DNA of 49,393 bases from REBR01 sp033721915. Its GTDB lineage: Bacteria > Pseudomonadota > Gammaproteobacteria > Pseudomonadales > Oleiphilaceae. Below, in pieces: positions 24,257-33,600 of the stretch. Location of the stretch: contig JAWWAC010000018.1 in assembly GCA_033721915.1 (NCBI GenBank), forward strand, positions 1 to 49,393, read 5' to 3'. Numbering within the stretch: the first letter of the stretch is position 1; each line of letters begins with the position of its first letter. The notes beneath the pieces were generated by a model, which was not told where the DNA came from, did no database searches, and saw nothing but the letters and a program-made list of their open reading frames with translations. The translations under genes and the position numbers were made by a program.

Positions 24257-24741
24257 TGGCACAGTGGCAATGGCATCGGCCGGCGCCTTTCACACTGGCG
24301 CTGACCGTTCGTGAAGAGGATACGGACCGGCTGGGCCACGCCAACAATGTGGTCTATGTGCAGTGGATGGAGTCCATCAGCTGGCAGCACATTGAGTCCC
24401 TGGGCATGACCTGGAAGCTGCAGTCCCGCCATGGCAAGGCCATGGCCATTGTGCGCACCGAGATCGACTACCTGGCCCCGGCCTTTGCCGGGGACGAACT
24501 GCTGCTGGGCACCTGGCTGACGGAGTTTGACGGCCGCCTGCGCTCCGCCAGGGCATTTGAGCTGGTGCGCCCCTCCGATGGGCGTACACTGTTGAAAGCA
24601 CAGTGTCGCCACGTGTGCATCGACCTCAGCAACCAGAAGCCAGGGCGGGTGCCACCGCCCATTGCCGAGCGGCTCAGGGCGGGTCTGGCACCGCCGGTGC
24701 CGGACCGGGGCAGTGATCAGCAAGCGGATACACAGCAGTGA
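24256..24741 (+). CDS. Acyl-CoA thioesterase (hot-dog 4HBT family)
   Basis: This 161-residue protein is a single hot-dog domain. The signature EEDTDRLGHANNVVYVQWMES holds the catalytic Asp and the Asn after the His, as in the 4-hydroxybenzoyl-CoA thioesterase (YbgC-like) group. It should hydrolyse acyl-CoA or aryl-CoA thioesters in the cytoplasm. Its ATG shares the A of the upstream TGA (TGATG), so it is coupled to the propeller protein gene. The quinone oxidoreductase gene follows 15 bases downstream. The tail after residue 135 is Pro-rich and probably disordered. Confidence 0.87.
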   Translation: MAQWQWHRPAPFTLALTVREEDTDRLGHANNVVYVQWMESISWQHIESLGMTWKLQSRHGKAMAIVRTEIDYLAPAFAGDELLLGTWLTEFDGRLRSARAFELVRPSDGRTLLKAQCRHVCIDLSNQKPGRVPPPIAERLRAGLAPPVPDRGSDQQADTQQ

Positions 24742-24756
24742 CAGGGGGAGAGAACC

Positions 24757-25704
24757 ATGCGCAAAGTCCTACTGCAGGCGTTCGGTGATGCCGATCAGCT
24801 GAGTCTCGACGACACCGCTGAAGCGCCCAGGCCCGGCCCCGGGCAGGTGCTCATGTCGGTGCACAGCGCCGGCATCAACCCCATTGACTGGAAAACCCGT
24901 GAGGGCCTGGGTTTTGTGGCCCAGGCCATCCGCCATCGCCTGCCCTGGACACCGGGCTTCGATGCGGCCGGAATCGTCGAGGCGGTGGGGCCGGATGTGA
25001 CGCAATGGCAGCCGGGTGACGCCGTGGTGGGCATGATCGGCTTTCCCGCCGATGGTGGCGCCTACGCCGAGAAAGCGCTGGCCCGTGAAGAGGCCCTGTG
25101 CCGGGCCCCGGAAGGGCTGGCGCTGACAGAGCTGGGGGCCGTGCCACTGGCTGCGCTGACCGCCTGGCAGGGGCTGTTCAACCACCTGGGGCTGCACCCG
25201 GACCAGAAAATACTGATCCAGGCCGGCGCCGGCGGCGTTGGCCACTTCGCCGTACAGTTCGCCCGGCTTCACGGGGCCCATGTCATTGCCACCGCCTCCG
25301 GTGAGAACGGGGATTTTCTCAAGGAGCTGGGGGCCGACGAGGTGATCAACTACCACAGCGAAGACGTGCACGATGTCTGCTATGGGCTGGATGCGGTGCT
25401 GGACCTGGTGGGGGGCGAGGCCGGTGAGGCTGCGCTCAACTGCCTGGGTGAACATGGGCGCATGGCCACGGTACCCACCGTGACCGCCGCCGCCATCGAG
25501 CAGGCGGCACGGCGCAGGAACCGCGTGGCCACGGGTTATGTGGTCCGCCCCGACACGGAGCAGCTGGACGAGATACTGGCCCTGATGGCCCGTGGCGAGG
25601 TGCAGTGCCATATCGCCGCGGCTTACCCCCTGAAGGATGCCGCCGCCGCTCAGCGCCGGCAGGCGCTGGGGCATGTGCGGGGCAAGCTGGTTCTGCAGCC
25701 CTGA
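24757..25704 (+). CDS. Zinc-less NADP-dependent quinone oxidoreductase (MDR family)
   Basis: This 315-residue protein is an alcohol-dehydrogenase-like oxidoreductase of the quinone-reductase branch. The N-terminal GroES-like domain has AGINPIDWKTREG, the pattern of the zinc-less branch. The Rossmann motif is AGAGGVGHFAVQFAR, followed by ATASGENGDFLKELGADEVINY. It lacks the structural-zinc cysteine lobe. It is expected to reduce quinones or enones with NADPH in the cytoplasm. GGGGGAGAG lies before the ATG. It converges with the fructosamine kinase gene. Confidence 0.88.
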   Translation: MRKVLLQAFGDADQLSLDDTAEAPRPGPGQVLMSVHSAGINPIDWKTREGLGFVAQAIRHRLPWTPGFDAAGIVEAVGPDVTQWQPGDAVVGMIGFPADGGAYAEKALAREEALCRAPEGLALTELGAVPLAALTAWQGLFNHLGLHPDQKILIQAGAGGVGHFAVQFARLHGAHVIATASGENGDFLKELGADEVINYHSEDVHDVCYGLDAVLDLVGGEAGEAALNCLGEHGRMATVPTVTAAAIEQAARRRNRVATGYVVRPDTEQLDEILALMARGEVQCHIAAAYPLKDAAAAQRRQALGHVRGKLVLQP

Positions 25705-25716
25705 GGGCTTATCCCC

Positions 25717-26562
25717 TCATTGCGGGGCATAGCGCCTGATTACCGAGACGACGCCACCGTGGTAAGCGGCGCCGAACAGGTTCAGGTGGTTGAGCCGGTG
25801 ATAGAGATTGTACAGATCGGCCCGCTCCTCCCAGTCCGGGGCCACGGCGCCATGGGCCAGATAGGCGTCGTAGAATGCCGCCGGAAAGCCACCGAACAGG
25901 GTGGTCATGGCCAGCTCCGCCTCGGCCCAGCCGTAATGGGTGGCCGGGTCGATCAGCACCGGCTCACCGGCCGGGCCACAGTGGGCATTGCCCGCCCACA
26001 GGTCGCCGTGGATCAGGCTGGCGGGCTGTGGCGGTATCCACCGCTCCAGCCGCCCCGCCAGCCACTCCAGACGGCGCACCGGCCCGGAATCCAGCCGGCC
26101 CCTGTCCCTGGCCAGACGGCACTGGTGGAGCAGTCGGGCCTCGGCAAAGAAGGCAAAGCCGTCGTCCATGGCCGGGTTGGGCTGTGGTGTCAGTCCGCAG
26201 TAGTTGTCCCGGCTGAAGCCGAATTGCCGGCGACTGTGGCCGTGCAGTGCGGCCAGCTGCTCCCCCATCCGCTGCCAGTGCCGACCCCCGGGGCGCCCGT
26301 CCAGCCACTCCAGCACCAGCCCCTGTTGCGATACCGCCAGCACCCGGGGCACCCTTATGGCGTTCGCCTCCGCCAGCGTCTCAAGGCCCGCCGCCTCGGC
26401 TGTAAAGAAATCCGACGGAGGGTTGGGGTGGGTTTTGGCAAACAGCACCCGGCCCCCTTTCAGGGTCAGCCGCCAGGCCCGGTTGATGCTTCCCCCGGCG
26501 AGAGGCTCGCGGCGCTCAATGGTGCCCAGTTCCCGGGTCAGTGTGTTCAGTTCGGCGGCCAT
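25717..26562 (-). CDS. Fructosamine kinase family protein
   Basis: This protein of 281 residues belongs to the FN3K/ketosamine kinase family. Landmarks are the nucleotide-loop GGSINRAW and Lys43 in LFAKTHP, the catalytic HGDLWAGN (185-192) and IDPATHYGW with the metal-binding Asp. Family members phosphorylate ketosamines on glycated proteins or free sugar-amine adducts, leading to deglycation. The start at 26562 follows GGAG at 7 bases; an in-frame ATG at 26580 would add six residues without a good ribosome site. Cytoplasmic. Convergent with the quinone oxidoreductase gene, overlapping no coding bases. Confidence 0.89.
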   Translation of the reverse strand: MAAELNTLTRELGTIERREPLAGGSINRAWRLTLKGGRVLFAKTHPNPPSDFFTAEAAGLETLAEANAIRVPRVLAVSQQGLVLEWLDGRPGGRHWQRMGEQLAALHGHSRRQFGFSRDNYCGLTPQPNPAMDDGFAFFAEARLLHQCRLARDRGRLDSGPVRRLEWLAGRLERWIPPQPASLIHGDLWAGNAHCGPAGEPVLIDPATHYGWAEAELAMTTLFGGFPAAFYDAYLAHGAVAPDWEERADLYNLYHRLNHLNLFGAAYHGGVVSVIRRYAPQ

Positions 26563-26721
26563 GGACCCGCTCCGGCTCATTGCGTGACAGAATCAGGGCA
26601 ACAGCAGGCCTGAAATGGAAAGGCATGTTCTGCCGTTACGGTAACCCTGTCATGATCAGGCAGTGGCGCCGTTATCTGCAACTGATGAGGCACGGTGACC
26701 GTGCCGGGTGCCCCCCGGACA

Positions 26722-27738
26722 TCAGTCCGTGATGGAAAACCGCATCTGCCCGATCTGCTGTCCGCCCTCGGTTAATACCCGCACCTGCCACCGTCCCTCG
26801 GGATTGGGGGGGAACGTCAGCTTATGGGTCCAGGCCCGGTAGCCCTCCTCACGCCCACCCTGTATGTCCAGGGCAATCCGGTCCCTCTCATGGCCATTAT
26901 GGCGCCACTGGTGGTATATACGTTCATTCAGCCCCCTCGGCGCGCGGATGGCGGTGTAGGCAAAAAGACCGTTGGCGTCCAGCGCTTCGGCACTCAGACG
27001 AACACGGCCCTTTCCGGCACTTCGCTGTGACGCATCCACGGTCTGTGTGATTACCCCTTCTGTCAGCCTGAGTGTGGCGGGGGGCACCCCCAGACGACCA
27101 AACCAGGTGACAGCGGTCAGTGCCAGCACCACGCCGGTCAGGCTCAGTGCCCCACGCCAGCCGCCCATGGGCATGGCCTGTACCAGGCTGGGCAGGGCAA
27201 AGATCATGGCCAGGAACGTGGCCAGGGCATAGCTCTGGGGAGTGCTCAAATGGAAGATGATGGGCAGCGCTGTCAGCAGCAGCACAAACAGGGCCAGCGC
27301 GTGGTAGGCGAGAAACAGCCAGCGGCGCTTGGCCAGCCAGCCGTAATACAGGGGGTCGGTGATGGAGATCAGGGCGGCGATCATCAGCAGTCCGGAAAAC
27401 AGGGCCTGGGCACTGCTCCAGGTGGTGGTGACCAGGAAAAACGGCAGCACAAAGAAGTAACTCTCCTGGTGCACCAGCTGGGTGGTGAAGCGGACCAGCG
27501 AGGGTGGCAGGTCCAGTCCAAACAGGTGGTGGAGGGCGCGCCTGATGGGTGTCTCCAGAACCAGCCAGAGCCAGCTCAGGAGCATGAACAGGGCAATGAA
27601 CCCGGCCATGTCCTCCTGTCGCTCCACCAGGACAAAACTGGCTATGCCGGAGGTAAAGCCCACCAGTGCGAACAGGTAAGGGTGGCGGCGCACACGCACG
27701 GCCAGGCGCAGAACCGGCCATTTCAGCCGGGTCTTCAA
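26722..27738 (-). CDS. DUF5924 membrane protein with C-terminal DUF2914 domain
   Basis: The chain of 338 residues has about six or seven membrane segments (for example YLFALVGFTSGIASFVLV, FIALFMLLSWLWLVLE, YFFVLPFFLVTTTW, ALALFVLLLTALPIIF) followed by a periplasmic DUF2914 domain ending with GGREEGYRAWTHKLTFPP and GQQIGQMRFSITD. Pseudomonads and relatives have the same fusion. Function is unknown. The start is TTG at 27738, overlapping the last bases of the tcdA gene (TTGA), which suggests translational coupling. The next ATG is well inside the first membrane region, so TTG is the better start. Confidence 0.82.
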   Translation of the reverse strand: MKTRLKWPVLRLAVRVRRHPYLFALVGFTSGIASFVLVERQEDMAGFIALFMLLSWLWLVLETPIRRALHHLFGLDLPPSLVRFTTQLVHQESYFFVLPFFLVTTTWSSAQALFSGLLMIAALISITDPLYYGWLAKRRWLFLAYHALALFVLLLTALPIIFHLSTPQSYALATFLAMIFALPSLVQAMPMGGWRGALSLTGVVLALTAVTWFGRLGVPPATLRLTEGVITQTVDASQRSAGKGRVRLSAEALDANGLFAYTAIRAPRGLNERIYHQWRHNGHERDRIALDIQGGREEGYRAWTHKLTFPPNPEGRWQVRVLTEGGQQIGQMRFSITD

Positions 27739-28514
27739 GGGCGGCTCAGCCGTTCCAGTACCCGGCCGGCGGCGACAAAACCGAAGGTGCCCGTGACAAA
27801 GCTGGCGGCGCCAAAGCCGGTGGCGCAGTCGAGCCGGGTGGGGCCTTCACCGGGTTTGCTGTGGCTGATGCCGCCATCGGCAACGGGGTAGCGCAGCTGC
27901 TCCGTGGAGTAGACCGCCGGTATGGAGAAACGGCGTTTTGGGTTGCGTGAGAATCCGTACTCACGGCGCAGCAGGTTGCGCACCTTGGCCAGCAGCGGGT
28001 CCTGTGTGGTGCGGGCCAGGTCCGCCACCCGGATCTGGGTGGGGTCGGTCTGTCCACCGGCGCCACCGGCACAGATGACCCAGAGCTTGCGCCGCTGACA
28101 GTGGGCCAGAAGGGCGGCCTTGTGCTTGACGCTGTCGATGGCGTCCACCACCGCATCCAGTTTATCGTGAATCAGAGTGGCCACATTGGCGGCGGTGGTA
28201 AACTGCATGACCGGGGTCACACGGCAGTGGGGGTTGATGGCCTGAATGCGCTCCGCCATCACCTCCACCTTGGGGCGCCCGTACTGCCCCGCCAGTGCGT
28301 GCACCTGGCGGTTGCTGTTGCTGATGCACACCTCGTCCAGGTCAATCAGTGTCAGCGCCCCCACGCCGGACCGGGCCAGTGCCTCCGCCGCCCAGGTGCC
28401 CACACCACCAATGCCCACCACGGCCACATGGCTGCGGCTGAAGTTGTGGGCCGCAGTGCGTCCGTAAAGCCGTTCGATACCGCCGAAACGATCGGCAAAT
28501 GCGTCAGACACCAT
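27735..28514 (-). CDS. tcdA: tRNA threonylcarbamoyladenosine dehydratase
   Basis: TcdA cyclises t6A37 to ct6A in tRNAs decoding ANN codons, using ATP. The 259-residue length is normal. The E1-like ATP-binding domain has the glycine motif VGIGGVGTWAAEALARSG (34-51), LIDLDEVCISNSNRQVHAL with the Arg and acidic contacts, and VVDAIDSVKHKAALL. The C-terminal PKRRFSIPAVYSTE and GAASFVTGTFGFVAAG are family signatures. The start at 28514 has AGGAC 7 bases upstream; longer in-frame starts are not supported. The stop overlaps the DUF5924 start. It is divergent from the TetR gene. Confidence 0.93.
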   Translation of the reverse strand: MVSDAFADRFGGIERLYGRTAAHNFSRSHVAVVGIGGVGTWAAEALARSGVGALTLIDLDEVCISNSNRQVHALAGQYGRPKVEVMAERIQAINPHCRVTPVMQFTTAANVATLIHDKLDAVVDAIDSVKHKAALLAHCQRRKLWVICAGGAGGQTDPTQIRVADLARTTQDPLLAKVRNLLRREYGFSRNPKRRFSIPAVYSTEQLRYPVADGGISHSKPGEGPTRLDCATGFGAASFVTGTFGFVAAGRVLERLSRP

Positions 28515-28671
28515 GCTTGCGTCCTGGTCCGTGGGAAAGACGGAATTGTACCAGAACCGGGCGTTCTGGCGGCCATTAAGGCCCCGGCGGGGGATGTCCG
28601 TCAGGTAATGGGCCTGCCATTGCCTTAATCCGTCCGGCCTGCCGGGGCGGATGGACTGTCCGTGGCCCACA

Positions 28672-28700
28672 TTGCGCTTGCAGGGCCCTTTCATTACAAT
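28672..28700 (+). promoter_or_regulatory. Sigma-70 promoter of the TetR-RND locus
   Basis: TTGCGC (28672-28677) and TACAAT (28695-28700) are separated by exactly 17 bases. The start point would fall near 28707, inside the palindrome at 28705-28722, and the TetR ATG is at 28752. Confidence 0.75.
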
Positions 28701-28704
28701 ACGG

Positions 28705-28722
28705 ACGGACTCGTCAGTCCGT
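28705..28722. promoter_or_regulatory. Palindromic operator for the TetR regulator
   Basis: ACGGACT-CGTC-AGTCCGT is a perfect 7-base inverted repeat with a 4-base spacer. It covers the predicted transcription start next to the -10 element, where a dimeric TetR repressor would block initiation. The link to the TetR encoded 30 bases downstream is inferred from position. Confidence 0.6.
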
Positions 28723-28751
28723 TTTCAGTTCCCTGCCAAAGGTCCACCCCA

Positions 28752-29360
28752 ATGGACAATGCCCCGACCGACAGCCGCCGCCACAAAAGTGTGCGCCGGC
28801 GTGAGGAGATACTGGCCGCCGCCGCTGTGGTCTTTGCCGATCAGGGCTACCGCTGTGCCGATGTGGAGCGCATCGCCGGGATGGCCGGTGTGGGCAAGGG
28901 CACGGTCTACCGGCATTTCACCACCAAGGAGGCCCTGTTTCTGGCCACGGTGGAGAAAGCCATGGACAATCTCACGGACCATGTGAACGACTCCCTGGAG
29001 ACGGTGGCCGACCCGTTGCAACAGCTGAAACTGGCCATCCACCGTTACTTCCAGTTCTTTGACCGCAACCCTGGCACGGTGGAGCTGTTTATCCAGGAGC
29101 GGGCGGAATTCCGCCACAACAGCAAGCCCCTGTATTTTGTCTATCAGGCCTCGCGGCGGCAGGTCTGGCTGGAGCGCTTCCAGGCACTGGCCCGTGACGG
29201 GCGGTTGCGTGACATCGCGCCGGAGCTGGCCCTGGATATGATCGGTGAGTTGGTCTACGGCAGCGTCTTCTCCCACCGCCTGGCGGGTGACCCGTCGCGA
29301 CTGAGCAGCCGCTCGGAGTCGGTGATGGATGTGATCTTTCACGGGATTCTCAGGCAGTAA
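28752..29360 (+). CDS. TetR/AcrR-family regulator of the RND efflux locus
   Basis: This 202-residue protein has an N-terminal TetR helix-turn-helix (RREEILAAAAVVFADQGYRCADVERIAGMAGVGKGTVYRHF shortened here to its key parts REEILAAA, VERIAGMAGV and GTVYRHFTTKEALF) and a variable C-terminal ligand domain. It is the first gene of a run that continues into the fusion protein and pump, so it probably represses its own operon and responds to a pump substrate. ATG at 28752 is chosen over an upstream in-frame start because the latter would begin inside the promoter. The operator is at 28705-28722. Confidence 0.9.
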   Translation: MDNAPTDSRRHKSVRRREEILAAAAVVFADQGYRCADVERIAGMAGVGKGTVYRHFTTKEALFLATVEKAMDNLTDHVNDSLETVADPLQQLKLAIHRYFQFFDRNPGTVELFIQERAEFRHNSKPLYFVYQASRRQVWLERFQALARDGRLRDIAPELALDMIGELVYGSVFSHRLAGDPSRLSSRSESVMDVIFHGILRQ

Positions 29361-29412
29361 TGACAATGCCGGACCGCACTTTCAACCTTTTCAGTTTTCG
29401 GGAGTACGCAAG

Positions 29413-30678
29413 ATGACAGGGCGCCATGCAAGCAGTGCCGTTTCCCACCAGGCCCGGGGCCGACAGCCCCGGACTGTCCTACTGCTGTTGCCGGTGCTGC
29501 TGCTCAGCGCCTGCGGTGACACACCTGAAGACAGCGGCGGAGGGGGCCAGGGTGAGAAGCCGGCACCGCCGGTCACCGTACAGACGGTGACCAAAACCCG
29601 GGTGGACATCAACGAACAGTACGCCGGACGGGTGCGTGGTGCCCGTGAGGTGGCGGTCAGAAACCGGGTGGCCGGTGTGCTCAAGGAACGGCTCTACCAG
29701 GAAGGCCAGTGGGTGGAGAAGGGGGAGCCCCTGTTCCAGATCCACCGTGAGCCCTTCGAGGTGGCGCTGCAGGCGGCACAGGCCCAGAAACAGAGCGCCC
29801 AGGCGGATCTCAACCAGGCAGAGCGTGAATGGCGGCGTGTCTCAAGGCTGTACAAGCAGAAGGCCGTGAGTGAAAGGGACCGTGACATGGCCCTGTCGGC
29901 ACTGGAGCTGGCCAGGGCGTCCATGGCGGTGGCCGAGTCCGGCATCAGCCGCGCCAGGCTGGAGCTGAGTTACACCCGGGTGGAGGCGCCCATATCCGGT
30001 GTGACCGGCCTGGAGACCCTCTCCGAGGGAGCCCTGCTGGAGAAAGGCACCAGTTTGACGCACATGACCCAGCTGGACCCGGTGCATGTGCGCTTTGCCA
30101 TACCGCAGTCCGATGCCAGGCTGCAGGACCAGGCCCGCCGCGCCATGGGGGGTGAGGGCAGCGAGGAGGGAGCCCCCGAGGCCACACTGATCCTCTCCAG
30201 CGGCGAGGAGTACGAACACCGGGGTGTCATCGACTTGGCGGCCAGCACCCTTGACGCCCAGACCGGCACCGTGAGGGCCAGGGCGGTCTTTGACACCCCG
30301 GAGCGGCAGGTGGTGCCGGGGGAGTTTGTGCGGGTGCGCATGACACTGGAAACCCTGGAGGAGGCTGTCCTGCTGCCCACTCGGGCCCTTGGGGACTCTC
30401 CGCAAGGGAGGCGGGTTTTTGTGGTGGATGAGGAGGACCGTGCCAGGCAGCACATTGTGAAGACCGGCCCTGTGATTGGCGACAATACCCTGATTCTGGA
30501 CGGCCTTGATGAGGGCGACTCCGTGGTGGTCAATGGTATTGCGGCGTTGCGGGGAGACGGCATGCAGGTGTCGGTTTCCTCAGGCGGTGAAGAGTCCCAG
30601 GAGACGAAGGAAGAGCCGCAGGACAGTGCCGGAGAGCCCGAAGAAGACAATGAAAACGGCCAGGGGGCACAGGAGTGA
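29413..30678 (+). CDS. RND efflux membrane-fusion lipoprotein (AcrA-like)
   Basis: This 421-residue periplasmic adaptor has a signal peptide with lipobox LSAC (Cys34), so it is anchored by lipid to the inner membrane. The lipoyl-like half motif VAVRNRVAGVLKERLYQEGQWVEKG, the alpha-hairpin of QAQKQSAQADLNQAEREWRR and the beta-barrel VHVRFAIPQSDARL are typical of HlyD/AcrA proteins. The C-terminal 35 residues are very acidic and probably disordered, which is unusual. GGGAG lies 8 bases before the ATG. Its stop overlaps the pump start by one base, so the two are coupled. Confidence 0.93.
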   Translation: MTGRHASSAVSHQARGRQPRTVLLLLPVLLLSACGDTPEDSGGGGQGEKPAPPVTVQTVTKTRVDINEQYAGRVRGAREVAVRNRVAGVLKERLYQEGQWVEKGEPLFQIHREPFEVALQAAQAQKQSAQADLNQAEREWRRVSRLYKQKAVSERDRDMALSALELARASMAVAESGISRARLELSYTRVEAPISGVTGLETLSEGALLEKGTSLTHMTQLDPVHVRFAIPQSDARLQDQARRAMGGEGSEEGAPEATLILSSGEEYEHRGVIDLAASTLDAQTGTVRARAVFDTPERQVVPGEFVRVRMTLETLEEAVLLPTRALGDSPQGRRVFVVDEEDRARQHIVKTGPVIGDNTLILDGLDEGDSVVVNGIAALRGDGMQVSVSSGGEESQETKEEPQDSAGEPEEDNENGQGAQE

Positions 30679-33600
30679 TGCTGCGATTCTTTATCGACCG
30701 TCCCATTTTCGCCTCGGTCATCTCGCTGATCATCGTGCTGGCCGGTGGCGCGGCACTGAGCAACCTGGCGGTTGAGCAATATCCGGACGTGGTGCCGCCG
30801 GAGGTGGTGGTGGAAACCGCCTTCCCCGGCGCCAGCGCCGAGGTGCTGGCGGACACCGTGGCGGCCCCCATAGAACAGGCCATCAACGGCGTGGACGACA
30901 TGATCTACATGGAGTCCAGCAGCACCGACGCCGGCTCGGTGCAGGTCACCGTCTCCTTTGCCATGGGCACGGACCCGGACCAGGCCACCATCAATGTCAA
31001 CAACCGGGTCCAGAGTGCCCTGGCCCGGCTGCCCCAGCCGGTGAGGGACCAGGGGGTGACGGTGGAAGCCCGTTCCACCTCCATACTGCAGGTGGTGGCC
31101 CTGTCCGCCGAATCCGGCGCCATGGACGTGGTGGCAATCAGCAACTACGCACTGCTCAACATCATTGATGAACTGGTGCGCATTCCCGGTGTGGGCAATG
31201 CCTCACTGTTCGGTGCCCAGGACTACTCCATGCGCATCTGGCTGGAACCGGACAAGATGGCCGCCTATGACGTCTCCCCCTCGGATGTGGCCGCCGCACT
31301 GCGTGAGCAGAATGCCCAGTTCGCTGCCGGGCGTATCGGTGCGCAACCCTCACCGCAAGGCCAGGCCTTTACATACAGTGTCGCCACGCCGGAAAAGCTG
31401 GCGCAGCCTGAGGAGTTTGAGCAGGTGTTGCTGCGCACCAACGATCAGGGCGCCTCACTGCGTCTGGGTGATGTGGCCCGTGTGGAGCTGGGTGCCCAGA
31501 GCTACGATTTTACCGCCACCTACAATGGCGAGCCCACGGTGCCACTGGGGGTCTATCTGCAGCCCGGCGCCAATGCCCTGGAAACCGCCCAGGCGGTGCG
31601 TGATGCCATGGTGCGTCTTTCCGAGCGCTTCCCCGAACAGCTCGACTACGCCATCCCCTACGACACCACCGAATTTATCGAGATCTCCATCCGTGAAGTG
31701 CTGATCACCCTGCTGGCGGCACTGGTGCTGGTGTCACTGGTGACATTCGTGTTCCTGCAGCACCTGCGGGCCACACTGATCCCGCTGATTGCCATCCCGG
31801 TGGCACTGATCGGCACCTTTGCCGGCATGCAGCTGTTCGGTTTCTCCGTCAACCTGCTGACACTGTTTGGCCTGATACTGGCCATCGGTGTGGTGGTGGA
31901 CAACGCCATTATCGTCATGGAAAACGCCGAGCGTCTGATGCAGGAGCAGGGCATGAAGGCCTACGAGGCCTCGGTCCAGACCATGCAGCAGGTGGCCGGT
32001 GCCGTGGTCTCCTCCACGCTGGTGCTGGTGGCGGTGTTTGCCCCGGTGGCCTTCTTCGGCGGCCTGACCGGCGAGCTGTACCGCCAGTTTGCCGTCACCA
32101 TTGCCGTCTCCGTGGTGATCTCCGGCGTGGTGGCACTGACGCTCACGCCGGCCATGTGCGCCCGTCTGCTGGACGGCGAGCCCAGGGAGGTGAGCAAACC
32201 CTTCCAGTGGTTCAACCGCGCCTTTGCGGCCATCACCAACGGGTTCGTGGCGGGTGTGAACTTGCTGCTGCGTCATGCGGTGGTGGGGGTGCTGCTGTTC
32301 TTTGCCCTGATCGGCGGCTCGGTATGGCTTCTCAGTCAGTTGCCGGAAGGGCTGGTGCCACAGGAAGACCAGGGCTTTGTGCTGATGGCCCCCTTCCTGC
32401 CGCCGGCATCGGCTCAGCCCCGTACCGAGGCGGTCCGTGACGAGCTTAACGGCATGCTGATGGACATGGAGGAGGTGGAGGATGTGGTCAGCTTCGCCGG
32501 CTTCGACCTGCTGGCCGGGGCCCGCAGACCCAATGCGGGTATTGCCTTTGTCACCCTGAAGGACTGGGGCGAGCGTGAGGGCGAGGGCCAGGACGCACAG
32601 AGTATTGCCAAGCGGATCATGGGGATGGGCGCGCAGGTGGAAGAAGCCAATGTGCTGTCGTTCTCGCCGCCCCCCATTCGCGGCCTGTCGCTCACCGGCG
32701 GTGTGGAGGGCTTTCTCCAGTCACAGGGGGACATGAGTGTTGAGGAGCTCCACGAGCTGGCCCAGCGATTCGTGGCCGCCGCCAACGAGCGTCCCGAGCT
32801 GACCAATGCCCGCACCTCACTGGATGTGAGCATCCCCCGTTACCGGGCCGAGGTGGACCGGGTAAAGGCCCGCGCACTGGGGGTGCCCATTGACGAGGTG
32901 TTCAGCGCCATGCAGAGCACCTTCGGCTCGCTGTACATCAACGACTTCACCCTGCTGGGACGCAACTGGCAGGTGAACATGCAGGCGGAAGGGGAGTTCC
33001 GCAACCAGCCGGAGGATCTCGACCGCATTTTTGTGCGGGCCAACAATGGCACCATGCTCCCGGTGAGCTCACTGGTGACGCTGACCCGTGAGCAGGGGGC
33101 GGACATCATCAACCGTTTCAATGTCTATCCGGCGGCCAATATCACCGCCGATCCGGCACCGGGCTACACCAGTGGTGATGCACTGCGGGTGATGAAAGAG
33201 CTGGCCCGGGAGATACTGGGGCCCGAGAACCCCCTCGGCTGGGTGGGTGAGGCCTTCCAGCTGGAGGAGGCGGCCGACGCCGGTGGCATTGCCTTCGGCC
33301 TGGGCCTTCTGATGGTCTTTCTGATACTGGCAGCCCAGTACGAGCGGCTGACACTGCCACTGGCGGTGGCCACGGCCATCCCCTTCGGTGTCTTCGGCGC
33401 GGCACTGGCGTCACTGCTGCGGGGCTTCCCCAATGACATTTACTTCCAGGTGGGGCTGCTGGTGCTGATCGGCCTGGCGGCCAAGAACGCCATACTGATC
33501 GTGGAGTTCGCCGCACAGAACCGCCGCAACGGCATGAGCGCCACGGAGGCCGCCAGCGAAGCCGCACGGCAACGCTTCCGGGCCATCATGATGACGGCCA

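Noticed and set aside
28678..28700. Alternative -35 TTGCAG for the TetR promoter
   Set aside because: Spacing to TACAAT would be only 11 bases; TTGCGC with 17-base spacing is better.
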